A stretch of 64,000 bases of DNA from Monarcha castaneiventris obscurior (taxonomy: Eukaryota > Chordata > Aves > Passeriformes > Monarchidae). The stretch is taken from positions 21,310,001-21,374,000 of the forward strand of contig JAMPIT010000886.1 in the NCBI GenBank assembly GCA_026261815.1, written 5' to 3'. Below are positions 25,375 through 38,400 of this stretch, in pieces (within the stretch, counting starts at the first letter, position 1; every line of letters begins with the position of its first letter). The notes under the pieces are model-generated. The model did no database searches and was not told the DNA's origin. It worked only from the letters and a program-made list of their open reading frames with translations. The position numbers and the translations under genes were made by a program.

Positions 25375-25560
25375 TGTAAGAGTCTTTCTATAATGAAAAT
25401 TAAAAGGCCAAGCAATAACATTAATGTTCTTTTAAATAATTAATTTTAATGTGTGAAAGTGTGAGCAATAAATGTTTTATTGTAAACCCTGATGTGGTAA
25501 TTAATCCAAGCGATTAGGACCTAATTGCATGTTCATAGTAAATGTTATATTTGCTGTGAA
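25375..25560. promoter_or_regulatory. Candidate conserved non-coding element
   Basis: A run of homeodomain-type sites: AAATAATTAATTTTAATG near 25434-25450, GCAATAAATG, then GGTAATTAATCC followed by GCGATTAGG and CCTAATTGCATG. A K50-type TAATCC at 25502-25507 faces an inverted GATTA at 25512-25516. The density and variety of sites, not just AT content, make this the best enhancer-like block in the window. Confidence 0.35.
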
Positions 25561-26999
25561 AGACATTTTGTTGGAATTGTGGTTCTGAGGATAGAGTTGT
25601 GAGAAGAATGATACTTAAAAGAAATATTTAGCACACTCGTAACTTGGTAAGCTGGAAGTGGAAAGAAATATATCCTTTATTACTATGCCCATTATGTTTT
25701 TAGTTCTTCTGAGCTTTTTATTGCACTATGCACTTAATTCTACGCTGTAGTGGTGCTTAAACATGAAAGTAAATGTAAGGATATGTAGGCTGTTTAAAAT
25801 CAGCTGGGAAGCACCTTGGAGAGTGGGAGAAGTATTTGGTTTAATAATTATTTACACCTGAATTTGCAAATAGTGGAAGTCCTACTAGTTCATAAAGTTG
25901 GTCATTTCTTTAATACAAAGAATAAGCCATCCTGTGAACAATGTTGGTTTCAGGTGCCCTGGCTGTGCTTTGGGAAAGCCCTATTGCACACCAAACGAAT
26001 TCAGATCTCCACTGAAGCTTTGGAGCTGCTCTAGAATTTCACTAACATATTGATGGAGTTTGGATCCCTCTTTTTAAATTTTAGTCTGGTGGGTGTGTTG
26101 TTTCACTCAGTAAAGTTACATTTTTAAATGTACTGTGTGCTTCTGTGGTTCTGTATAGAGCCCAGTTTTGCCCATGGTGAGTCTGCCTTGTTTAAACAAA
26201 CTCAGTTAGAGGATGAGTTAGTATTTGAATAGTGCTATAAGCTTCAGAAATCTTTTGTCTTACCACTTGATCATTTCTTTTTTTCTCTTCATACCTACCA
26301 TGCTACATATTTCTGATGATATGATCTTTATTAGTGAAATAATATGCTCTTTCTTTGGGGCTCTTGAAATATGTTCTAACGATGATGGTAGTGACTTTGA
26401 TTAATATTTAATCCCCATGCTGCTATGTTCTTATAAATTATAAGATCTCAAAGGTAGCTGGGGGAGGGAAGAAAGGTTTCTGCTGAAGTGTTTCAGTTTT
26501 AGAGTGCTTAGGGAGAAACATACCTATATTTCATTATAGCTTGTATCTGCTTTCTAATCTGAATTCAAGTGAAACATTTCAGAGCATGACCACACTCTTG
26601 GCAGGGAAATCTGTAAGACTGACTGATTTTCCCAGGCCCTGGACTCATTCTTGTGTTTGTTTATGTTATGTAACTGTTGCATTCCCCTGCATCACCTGGG
26701 GATCCTGACGCTGTGGCCACAGGTATAGCAGTGTATACTAGTACAGAGCAAGAGCTTGGTGAGACTTTTTTTTTTTCTTTTTGACACGCAGTCAGTCAGC
26801 AGTGATTAGCTACTAATATACCAATGGTCAGTCATTGTTTCACTCTGAGTGTTTAACCTGTATTCATAAAACACACCACTGTGCTGCTATAGGCACATTT
26901 AATTAAGCAAATACTCCTATTTGTTCTCTTCTTGTTCAAGGCTATTTTAATAAGCAAGAAATAGGCTTGTTAAAAGTATTTGTTTAGAGAGCTTTCAAA

Positions 27000-27240
27000 C
27001 TGAGGCTTAACTGTCTAGAGAATTAGAAATTCTCTATGCATTTGTAGTTACATAGATTCTCTCAATTTACTAATATACTGTAAATATTATGTACACACCA
27101 AACTTGAATGAATTCAACATATGGTTGATGTTTACATAATTTATGAGATGCCACATTATATTAATGGAACTAGCCATATACAAAAAAGCAAATGTTGCAC
27201 AATCATCAAGGGCCTAAATTAACCATACCTTATTCTATGC
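27000..27240. promoter_or_regulatory. Candidate conserved non-coding element
   Basis: AT-rich but complex sequence with CTGTAAATATTATG, TTGATGTTTACATAA (a forkhead-type TGTTTAC core) and ATATTAATGG-type segments, no homopolymers and no repeat similarity. The texture fits a conserved intronic element; conservation is untested. Confidence 0.25.
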
Positions 27241-27427
27241 TTCCTGAAGTGCTTATTTGCTGGGACAAGGATCCTGGGATTATACTCAAAATTTTGGCAA
27301 TTGAGATTGAAAACAAGTTATCTCATTGTTCCAAACATCATCAATAATATTGATGCCAGTTTTTAGACTTCTGGATATTGTTTAATTAAACAGTAAAAAA
27401 GTATGTCCGAGCCTACTTTTTGGTCTT

Positions 27428-27493
27428 AGCACAACATTATCCTCAGATTAGTAGATGAGTAACACAACGTTATCCTCATATTAGTAGATGAGT
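27428..27493 (+). repeat. 33-bp tandem duplication
   Basis: Two adjacent copies, 27428-27460 and 27461-27493, are the same length and differ at only three positions (the second, ninth and nineteenth bases). Each ends in ATTAGTAGATGAGT. It is a simple two-copy direct duplication, recent relative to the surrounding old sequence. Confidence 0.95.
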
Positions 27494-27786
27494 TAAACAA
27501 ACCTAATAAAGAGTTATTTTAGAAGGATGAAAGATGAAAGAAATGGTTTCTCTCTTTAATCAGCAATTTAACAATTTTTTAAGATCCATGGCTTTCTCAG
27601 TAAGGATTAAATTGGTTTTAGATTAAAAAAAAGTGTGGCAGAGTGGTTCTGGGAGAAATGAAGAGTCTTGCTCTTTGTCATAGCTTGCTTGATTTGCAGC
27701 TTATATTTTATTGATGGTAATACCCTATACTCTATAATACCTTTCAACACAAAATTTCAGTCATTTCAGTAATGTTAAGTAATTAA

Positions 27787-27814
27787 ACCTCCCACTGGTT
27801 CTGCCAGTGGAGGT
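27787..27814. repeat. Short strong hairpin
   Basis: The left arm 27787-27798 and right arm 27804-27814 are complementary over 11 bp with one bulged C, around a 5-nt loop TTCTG. The inner 7 bp (CCACTGG/CCAGTGG) are perfect. It lies at the left edge of a MIR-like fossil. It is too short for a typical microRNA precursor. Confidence 0.6.
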
Positions 27815-27935
27815 GTATTTATCATTATAACTATTTTGCAAGTGGATAAACAGAGGCAAAAGAGGTTAAATTATTAATCAAAGTAATAAAATCTCTGGGC
27901 TCCTATCTCCCGGATGATGTTTAGTACTTCCTCCA
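27815..27935 (+). mobile_element. Ancient MIR/CORE-type SINE fragment
   Basis: The order of an ACTATTTTGCAAGTGGATAA segment, ACAGAGGCAAAAGAGGTTAAA, and then CTCTGGGCTCCTATCTCC follows the MIR-family core and tail (pattern: ttacagatgaggaaactgaggcacagagaggttaa, then a cccaggtctcctga-like segment). Divergence is high, as expected for an element predating bird-mammal divergence. Boundaries are approximate. Confidence 0.5.
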
Positions 27936-30900
27936 AAATTTTTTTATAAGCTCAGTATAATTAAATGTATACATCTTATACCTGAGCTTAATAAAGTAAT
28001 GTAAAACTATATACTGAGTTTGAGAGAGCATATTTGAGAGGTACTTTTGCTTTTTCACAGAGGGGCAGACTTCATGGAACCATGTCAAACTGAATTCTTA
28101 AGCTCATTTTTGGCAAGATGAATTAAGATCTTAACTAACTTTGTACTTTTCAGGGAAATAGGAGAATTTCTTTATTTGGGATGACATTTCTCTACACCAA
28201 AAGTAGGTATATTACTGCTCTCTGGCACATGTGCTACACCTCATTATTAAAGTTCTCATCTACACGCTCTGAGAGTACACATCTCCTAAGTAAAGTTGCA
28301 CAATTATTTTGTCTTAAACACGGCTTGGAACACCTCTTGGAGAGTGCCAAATTTAATCAACAGTAATCAGAATTGAAAAATATTTCCAAACTGATTAAAA
28401 TAAAAAATAAATTGGTAATATATGCAGAAAATAATTGTTTTCTTTAACATGCAGTGCCAGATATTGTAGGTTTTCTGCTACTGATAGATACAAATTTGCA
28501 GCAATGAGAGTTCACTTCAGCAGCAAAGAAGCTGTTCAAGTCTGAAAGCAATCCTCTCCTTCTGACATGTTGGCACCATCATAGAGGGAAATGTCACGGT
28601 CAATATAAGCACACTTACTGACAGCTAGGTTTTTTCCTATGTTCCTGAAAACTGTTTGAAACTTGGCTTTTATCGAAAACAGAAACACTGGCCACTCAGA
28701 ATGATAAAACAATAGTTTATGGCTTAGTCATTTTCCAGTTATAAAGCAATACTTTCATAAAAATAAACAATGCATACAGGAACAAGCCAAAACAATTACT
28801 CAGAGAAATTGTTGCATTCTTGCTGTCCTTGCTTCCTGATTTAAAACAACTGTCTCCAGTAGGAACTGGACAAAAAACAGCGGGTTTTGTTTCATTAAGT
28901 AACTGCTTGCTGATCATTATGAGATAAAATTTAGTTCAGAAATGCAACTGATATTGTCTAGGTACTTTTTAAGTTCCTAAATTAGCTATTACAGGAAGAA
29001 CAGGTACATAGATTAAAATAACGTTAATGTATTTCATTAATTTACAGACTGAACATTTCCCAAGTGGATAAAGAGCTTCTGTCTTTTCTAGAGAAAGTAA
29101 AACCCTACTTTAAAGCACAAGCACTTTTATTAGTAAAGGTCATGTTGATTATTTAATTTGTGGGGGCTTGTTAATTATTTCTGGAGGGTTTTTTCCCCAG
29201 ACTGTGAGTATTTTAATATCTGTATCATCATGACTATTCCGTTGTAGGTCAGTAAGGAAAATAATTTCACAATACTTTCAAGCAGGAACAGGTTGCAAGC
29301 ATAAATGCTCAAAACTCAGAGATTCAAGAGGTAAGGTATCAATAAATCTGCTGCCTTGGCAGTCTTGCACATTCCAGGTAATGTGCTCAGATGTTTCACT
29401 GTTAAAGGTAGTTTTAAAATTGTTCCCTGCTCTTTTAAACTCACATAAGCACTAAGACAGATGAAGAGCTTTTGCTCTATCATTCCAAGAAGATTCCTTC
29501 TGGTTGCCATTCTGAGGGAAGATGATTTCATTGCCATGTCTCACAGTGGGTGGGACATGGACTGTACCCCATCTGTGCTCAGGCAGTTCAGAGACTGGAA
29601 TACAAAAGTCTTTCAGACTCCTCTGGTGTAAGAGCACCTGGAAGCCTTGTGTAAGTTCTTCCATCTGGAGCAGTTACCTCGTGGTTCATTCTCCAGCCCA
29701 GGAGCTGCCATGTGTTGCAGCCTCACTCTTTCCAAGCCCGGGTATTTTTGCTAGACTGCAGCAGATGAGACTGATGGCAGAGCAGAGCTGAGGGATGCCT
29801 CTTCTGCCCAAGTGTGTGGCTTGAAGATCTCTTTGTGTGCAGAATATAGGAAACTTAACCAGGTCCAAAAGCTCTGACTTGGTTGTGTCTGTCATGTAAT
29901 GGAGCAAGGTTTTTTGGCACCTCAGCGCTCTCTCTCTTTCACTGGAACTGCCAGCACACTTGAAGTTAGATGATTTGTGTAGGGCTTTACTGAATCGTGG
30001 TATTTATCAGGACTGTCACTACGTAACTGTCAAGCTTTCTATGTGCCTGAAAAATTCCTCCCTTTAGATGGATGAGAGTGTGATGTCATCATAATTGCAT
30101 TTTTATGTTAATGCTTGCTATAAAATAATTTTGGATTAAATGATGTGTTCCTTTCCTGTTGGCAGAATATAATTTGTCTTAAATGGCAGCAGACTATTGT
30201 ATCTGTTTTCCTGAAAGTTAAATATTTTGTTTCACACTTAGAATTTATTGATTTTACATTGTTACCAAATGCCATACCCAAATCAGCTCAGAATACCATG
30301 GTTCAAAATCCTGTCATACATATGATAAAGTTATTTTCATGTAATCCACTCAGCAAAAGGGAGTGGCAAGGAAAGTGGAAGAGCTAGAAAGAGAGGACAA
30401 ATGCATTTTAGGAGATTTGAAAGCAATCCTAATTTTTATTATCTCTTTATGTTCTTGAGGCAGTATTGCTTCTGTGCTATTAAAGAATAATAAATGCCAA
30501 ATTAGAAGGCTGTTTGTTATCATCTTGCCCTGCATTTCTTTGGAAATACTCACTTGGGGGGAAAAAAAAAAAATCTTGATCCTCATTGTGCGAACATTCC
30601 GTGTATGTAATCCAAACAAATTTGTGAGCACAAATTCAGTGTAAAGCAAGGCTTCTCAGCTTGGGCAGAACACCTTATACAGAATTATATTCACAAAAGC
30701 CAGAGCTGTGCTAGTTTCATGAGGTCATTTCTTCAACACTGTGCTGCTGACACTTTTGACACCCTTAATTTGCTGCCCTCACATCTGCTATAGCTAGTGC
30801 TGTAAGAGCTTAGTGTAGGTCAGAAGAAACCTTTTGGGTCTGTGTGTGATAAAAATGAGAGAGGTCACTTACAAGACAAATTACTCGTGTGTAAACTCAC

Positions 30901-31612
30901 CAAATCCTTCCAGTAATGCTAGTGTCTACAAAAAAAAAATACTTGAATGTAAAAGACTATCCAGTATTCACAGTACTCTGGCATAAGGTGCATCAAAGAA
31001 TTCCTGAATATTGTAAAAGTGAGATTAATATGATATTCTCTGTTGACTTTGTCCTCTGCTGTTGTGTGCATCTTACTGAATTTTAAAAGTCTTAAGTTAC
31101 AAACAAGTGACTGTATCTCCCATAGCCATGTGTCTGCAATATATGAATGCGTTTTTCTTATTTCTTCCTTTTTGTTTCTTTTTATCCAACAAGGAAAATG
31201 GGATTTTTTCCCCACCAAAGGACTGTATTTAAATAAAAGGACTGCTTACAGTGCATAAGAATAGTATTGCTTTGTGCATGTGTACATGCAAACATGCATC
31301 TACATAACTCAGCCTACCATCCTATTTTCCTCCGTGTATATTTTGGTTCAGCCTTGCTCTCTGGTGTGTGGTACAATGGTACCTTCCTCCTGGCATAGAA
31401 AAGACACTTGTTACATTTTGAGCAGCAGAAAATAGTGGCACATCATGAAGCAGTAGCATCTGGTATACTCAGTCTTTAACAGCACACACCAAAGGAATGC
31501 TGTGTGCTGCTAACATATCTTATAGCCTTTAATGTGTTATAGGTTTTCTTGGTGTACAGTGTTGCTGCCTTTCACTTTCTGTGACTGCACTGCCCAGTTG
31601 TCACATGTCCTT

Positions 31613-32272
31613 GTATCATAGAATCATCCAGGTTGGAAGAGACCTTTGAGATCAAGTCCAACCATCCACCCACCACTACCACTAAACCACATCACCCAAC
31701 ACCGGATCCTGATGCCTCTTAAACACCTCCAGGGGTGGTGACTCCACCACACCCCTGGGCAACCTATTCCAATGCTTGATCATCCTAACAATGAAAAAAA
31801 AGTTTTCTGATATCTAATCTGAGTCTCGCCTGTCTTAGCTTTAGGCCATTTCCTCTTGTCCTCTGTAGGCACAGTAGGGGAGATCAGTCCCCACCTCACT
31901 GCAATCTCCTTTCAGGCTGTTGGAGAGAGTGAGGAGGTTCTTCCTGGGCCTCCCCTTGAGACCAAACAATCCCAGCTCTCTCACCCATTCCTGTAAGACA
32001 AGTTTTCTAGATCTTTCTCGAGCCTTGTTGCCTTTCTCTGGACATGCTCCCACACCTCAATGTCCTTTCTGAAGTGACAAGCCCAGAACTGAAAGCAGCG
32101 CTCAAGATGTGGCCTCACCAGTGCCAGGTACAGAGGCACAGTCACTACCCTGCTCCTGCTGGCCACAGTATTCTTGATACAGGCCAGGATGCCATTGGCC
32201 TTCTTGGCCACCTGGGCACACACTGGCTCGTATTGAGCTGGCTGTCCACCAGCATCCCCCTCCTTCACAAAG
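31613..32272 (-). mobile_element. CR1 LINE, 5'-truncated, antisense to ADK
   Basis: CR1 is the dominant avian LINE. The plus strand begins with TCATAGAATCATCCAGGTTG, the reverse complement of the CR1 3' end. Minus-strand frames at 31981-32286 and 31841-32053 carry the CR1 ORF2 C-terminal region: [63 protein letters not shown] and LKGDCSEVG are all recognisable. A frameshift separates the two frames and stops follow toward the 3' end, so it is non-functional. The element is about 660 bp and lacks reverse transcriptase and endonuclease, the usual 5' truncation. Confidence 0.96.
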
Positions 32273-34939
32273 ATAGATACATACATGGTAATTTCATTTT
32301 TCTATGCAATGTACATTTCCCAGGAATTTCTGTTTGTTAACTGTCTCATCCTTTGATTACAGGTATTTTCCTAGTGGTTGTTTTAAGTACCTTTGGGTTT
32401 TCTGGGTATAAAAGGAGCCCACAACTCTCTGAAGTAGTCTTAGGGGTGTAGGTGAGTGTAGATTATCTTCTGAGCAGCCTCTTAACCTTCTTGTTAGTGG
32501 GAATAGAACTTCCTACTGGTGAAATACAACGTCCTTTACACCAGTGATGCAGGATACGTTTATTCTCCCACTCGAAGCTAGTGTTGGCTGACAGTTAATT
32601 GTTAGAGCAGGTAAGAGTAGTTGGCTTAGGCATTCCTTTGTACACATCTGTCTGGACCAAAAGCAGTGGCAACTGCATGAAGCCTGCAGGCTGAGTTTCT
32701 AAGGAAGTCATAGAGCAACTTTTCTCTGAATCCCAGTGAGATAGAAGAAAACCTGTTTGTTTTAGGGGAATTCATTCCTGTACACAATTGTAGCATGCCG
32801 CACTAGGGTGGTCTGTGGCTTTTCTAGCTGTAGTTTAGGAAGCTGGTTACTGTAACTACACTGGTCATAGCTGCATGGAATTCCACTAAAAGTAGAGACA
32901 AAATCGATTTAAATACTTAAAGGGGGGGGTTGAATTAGGTTTCTTCAAATCTGTATCTATTCAGGTCAAATTTTATACATTTTCTCCCTACTTTGTTAAT
33001 TCCACTGTGTGGATCGTACTGCTGCAACTTTGTTTTGCAAAGAAAAGTTATGCTTGGGAAGGAATTGTCATACACAGAAGTCTTAATTTCTAGATGGTTT
33101 AATGTCAAACAGTTATTTAAATAAAAATATAAAAAGCCATGGAAGAATGCAATTAAATGGCAGAAGTGATTTTTAAGAAACCCAGAAGACAGAGCTATAG
33201 CCTTTGAGATTTCCTGGCCTTTACTGTGCAGGATCTGAAAAGCAAGCTCTCCTATCTGTGTCTCAGCACTTTTATATTGCCTTTCCAAGGAAAAGGGAGT
33301 TGGATGCAGGCCTGAGTTAGATCTCATGGGAATAGTGTTCTGTACCTTAAATTACAATCAGATGTATTTTACTTCAGATGAAGTTTTCAGCCTAAAATTG
33401 GTAAGAAGCCTAATTATTTGACCAGGTTACTATTTACGTAGACTGGTGTAGAGCAATCTGTCATTCTTCCAGAGCTGGCAACGTGTTACCCTTGAAAGAT
33501 TTTTATTTTGTGTTTGGAACGGTTTTTTTAAAAATCCATCTCTCTGTTCATTAAATAAAAAATTAAAAGATGGTAGAGATTGCTATGGAGATGAGAAGTT
33601 ATATAAACTTTCATTTTAATTCTTCAGAATGTAAAATTAGCAAAGAAGCTTGGATGTTTGCAGGCTTCCAGTCGTTCAGGGTACTGACGAGCTCCACAAC
33701 ATGCATAGGATTCTTATGCCCTTTGGACTTGGTCACGTAGCAAATCGTGCCCAGATTTTGAAATCAACCATGTATTTTTTATACTGGAGAGTGTGGAGTA
33801 AGGAGAAACAAATAGATATACTCTCAAAGTAGTCCTTAATCTGTAGACTTATATTATTTTTTCCAGTGAGTAGAATGCCTAAAATGATCTGATAACTGAA
33901 GTATGCAGGATGAAAATATGGATATTCTGTGATTCAAAGGCATAATCATATGGATAAAAACTGGAAAATAAGACTGTTTCACTATTACACCTTTTGGAGT
34001 GTCGTGGTGCTGATGTTATAGGTAGGACTGAGATGGTGTTTTGTCAGACCCTACTCAGAGTTATTTCTCACTGTGCCTTAGACATTATCTCTGGCCTTAA
34101 ATTTAACCCTTGCTACTCATGCTTGAAAATTGCTGTTATTCACTGAGTTTAGAGAACAGTTAGTAAAATAAGTTTTAGAATTATAAAAACAAAACATGCA
34201 AAATTTGTTTAATTAGTGCAAAGTCTAAGCCTTTGTTTAATTATTAGAGTAATGAAGCTGTGGGGGATCTACATGGCTCCTGGAACACGTGTGGTTGGAG
34301 TAACCATCTGCAATGCTAAATTCAAATTGGCAGCCTTGTTCTTCATGGAGTCATTCACAATTTAGTAGACAAGTAGTGATTTGTGGAAGTTGATACTTAA
34401 ATGTTCATGGTCTGAGTAAAGAAAAGTACTTTTGGGAGAAGGAGGCAAATAAAATACTTGTGTGGAAACATGAAAACCCCTAGGTTTTTTTCTATAAAAC
34501 AGTAGCAAGTGTTACAAAGTCAGCATATTCAAGTCCTTTATTGTAAACAAGGTACTAATGTTTAAGGTAAGGGATTTCATTAGTCTCCTAGCTGTGTATA
34601 GAGCTGTCATACTGGACTTCAGAATTAAGCAGCACAGTCTGATTGACTCTAGTAATGTAAAGGGGTGTTTAGAATTATAATACTTGATGTTTTAAAATAT
34701 GAACATTAGTCTTAGCTGCCATGGGAAAGTGTACTCCGTGGAATGCAGAGGTAGGGAGTTACATTTCATTTTGAAAGGCTGTGATTCTAGGCATATGCAG
34801 ATGCTTTGTCACCTCTTTAATACCTTAATGGAAAGGCAGTATTTCCCAGAAGTTTTTATCTGTGCATGTGTATGACAAATGTGGGTTGGGAGAGACTTTA
34901 TAGAAATAGCATGCTTCATGTGGTACCTAATATAAAATT
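32273..34939. other. Intronic stretch without genes
   Basis: Ordinary intron between the antisense CR1 and the ADK exon. A run of eight G lies near 32921-32929. A 130-codon minus-strand frame at 32935-33327 has no recognisable domain, signal peptide or splice context and is judged chance. Confidence 0.6.
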
Positions 34940-35470
<531 letters not shown>

Positions 35471-38400
35471 CATGGTGCTCCTTTTTCTATAGAGGGAATC
35501 TGACCATGTGAGGTGTCACTAGAACATTGAATCTGTGGTCACTGGACTGGGATATTTCAGTAGATGCCAAAGATGCCACTTGACCTGTTAGAGGTTTACA
35601 ACTCTCTCATTCTAGCAGGAAATAACCACCAGCACATTGGGGCTTTGTAATAACTGTCCATGTGCATAATGTCCTCATCCTGAATTAAACTCTGCTGGAA
35701 GAAAACATATGAAGGGCTACCACTGAGCTTCTGTAACTTGATTCTGTACCCGTAGTGCTGCTATTAATAGCATTTCTGTGATGAAGATGACTCTTTGGGA
35801 AGAAGTGGGAGGAGAAAACTAAGAAATAGAGGGTTGGTTTAAAAGATTGTAATTGATTTTATGGTAGATGGACTGGCAGTCCATCAAAGGAAGGCTTATC
35901 TTTGCTATGTAAGTTGGCAAACAGATTGCATGAAATTCTGCCTGGAAGTCTGTGTTAATAGACCAAATTAATTCAGATTTCACTCATAGTGCTAGCACTT
36001 TTTGATTTTTTTCATTTTAGAAAGTGTTCTTAAGTATTTATTAGTTTTCTCAGCAGGAAAAGGTTGAAAAAAGCCTTGAAATGTGCGACACACCTAAATG
36101 AAATTTGGGTTTGTCACTCATGGTAACTGCATGAGTACAGGAAAATGATGGAAAAGCAACTTACTCCTGTCAGTGATTATTCCTGATGGTGACACAGGGA
36201 TTGGCACCAACACAAGTCAGTTTTTAAACTATTGTCCACATGTCCACATAGGGGCTAGCATTGATATAGGACTTTAAAAAAATTAAAAATACTTACTTTT
36301 AAACCAAAGAAAATTGTAATGTCTTTAAATGCAGTGGGCAAAGGGAAACCTTTTTAATTAAAGTTAACTATACAGAAAAAACATTTTTCAGACATCTCCT
36401 TGCTATTTCCAACTGTTACTTTTGTACATCTTTCTTGATACAGTCCTCACAAAGATGGTATTGAATATTTTTATTTAGTAGCAGTATAATCTCGACACAA
36501 AAAATCCTATTAGATTTCACAAATTGAGTGCTACCAAATCTAGTCAATTTTAGAATAGATGGGCTTCATAGAGACTTCTGGGATTAAAACTCATGGGTCT
36601 ATTATATAACTATTTCTCCTCAGATCTATTAGGATAATTCAGATCACAGTGGTTCATTAGGTGCCATTTTTCATAGGTTGTTACTTTTCGTATATTTGTG
36701 TATTTTATAAGCAATAGCCTATGATACTGGTAATATTCCCATTTCAGAAATATTATTCAAAACTATGTTAATTTCCTCTGTCATTTCATCTTGTTATGGT
36801 ATTATTCACCTGCTGTCAGAAAATATTGTGTGGTACTCTTGTATTTGTTGAAGTTGAAAGACTTCCCTCCATTTTCTGTATATCATTTCTGAAGCATTTT
36901 AGTGTCTTTCAGGGTAAAAGATACTATTTAAACCAAAGTAATCATCCTTAAAGTTGGTGGTACAATATATAAAAATACTTGAGAGTACCAGCCTCTTTGT
37001 TACTTACACTAATCATGAAACCCTGGTCATTGTTTAGTCTCTGCTTCCTTAATATAATAATAATTCCTATATAAGCTGGCTGCTACTGCTCCAGAGTTGT
37101 CGAAATGCTGCTTGCAATGGTTTATTCTCTTTCTGTGTGACTTGAAACCATGCTCTTGGCATGATGCACTTCCAGTTTTGAGTAGCTTCTGTGTCTTCTC
37201 ATCCTCAGCGTTCCTGCTCTCTGCATATGGTTTTTGATAAAAAGTAGTTGCAAAACTCAAAGCTCAGTCTGATATATTCTGCCTTCTAGTAGCTTCCACC
37301 CTTGGTTTTGGTGCTTTTTCTTTCTTCCCGTATTAATTTCAGCTACAGTCACATTCAGGATTTTTTTGTGTGCTTTTATGTGTCTTGATGGGTCATGAAC
37401 CACTTCAGCTAGCCAACACCAAATTTTTGTCCATGTAGTGTGATTTTCGTTTGCTTTTTGCTACATTTTCCATCAGTGTAAGTGCATAAGTTAGCAAATA
37501 AGCAAGGCATACTAAGTGGTGTGGTCGTTACTTCATTAGTACAAACAATACTCTTAGACACAATTTTATTCTTCCCTATATTTATCTTCACATTATAGTC
37601 CAATAAAATTCTATTGTTAAGCACTGAGCTGTTTATTTTTTGAGTAATACAAAAACATCCAAGTGCAGCAAAATTCCAAATTGCTGCTGTTCCTAAACTA
37701 AAAACAATTGGCAAAGTGATTTTAAATTACATCTTCTACTTAAAAATTTACATCTGAATGGAGATTAGTTATTTCAAGTTTCAGCCAGATGGTAATTAAA
37801 ATGGGCAAGTTATAAACCTCTCAGAATAAATATTCTAGTTTTGAGTGTAAATGCCGGCACACCCTTAACTGCAGTTTACACACTGAATGCTGTGGTAACA
37901 ACTCAGTATATGTATCCATTTCAGCATTAACTCAGTGACCACTGGTGTTTTGATGATTTATTTAAATCTCATTTATAACCTACCTAAACGTCTTGAATTT
38001 TTTATATTTATTAACAGTACTTCATATAATAAATTTAGTACAGAACATTCAGAAAAGGAATAATTATATGGTCATTGCAGCTAACCAAGTAGGGCCATTC
38101 CACAGTCATTATCTAGCAATACATGACTGAAGAACTTGATTATTGTCATTGCTTTTAATTTTTATTAAATTAAGGTTTTTTTAATAGTGTCATTTTGCAA
38201 ATGGTTCTTAGCAGTAATACTTTCCAAGCTACCATAATCACTGGATAATTAACCTGCCAGGATTAAGCACACTCTACTTTGCCTCAGGATGCTTAACTCT
38301 CAAATAAGGTCAATTATCTCCTGATGATAACTGCTTTGTCACAAGTTGCTGCTTAATTCAGCTGTAAAAGCTCACCTTAGAATACATATTTTACAACTCA

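Larger units (their letters stand above)
24528..31612. other. Intronic stretch without genes
   Basis: AT-rich intron. It holds two conserved-element-like blocks (25375-25560, 27000-27240), a 33-bp tandem duplication (27428-27493), a hairpin (27787-27814) and an ancient MIR-like SINE (27815-27935), all listed separately. Other frames, up to 99 codons on either strand, show no recognisable domain. Confidence 0.55.

Noticed and set aside
30640..30700. hAT/Charlie-type transposon end (GCTTCTCAGCTTGGGCAGAA)
   Set aside because: The resemblance to known terminal repeats is weak and no inverted partner or 8-bp duplication was found.
32935..33327. 130-codon minus-strand reading frame
   Set aside because: No domain, signal peptide or repeat similarity; ordinary intron composition. 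Length is within chance for AT-rich DNA of this size.
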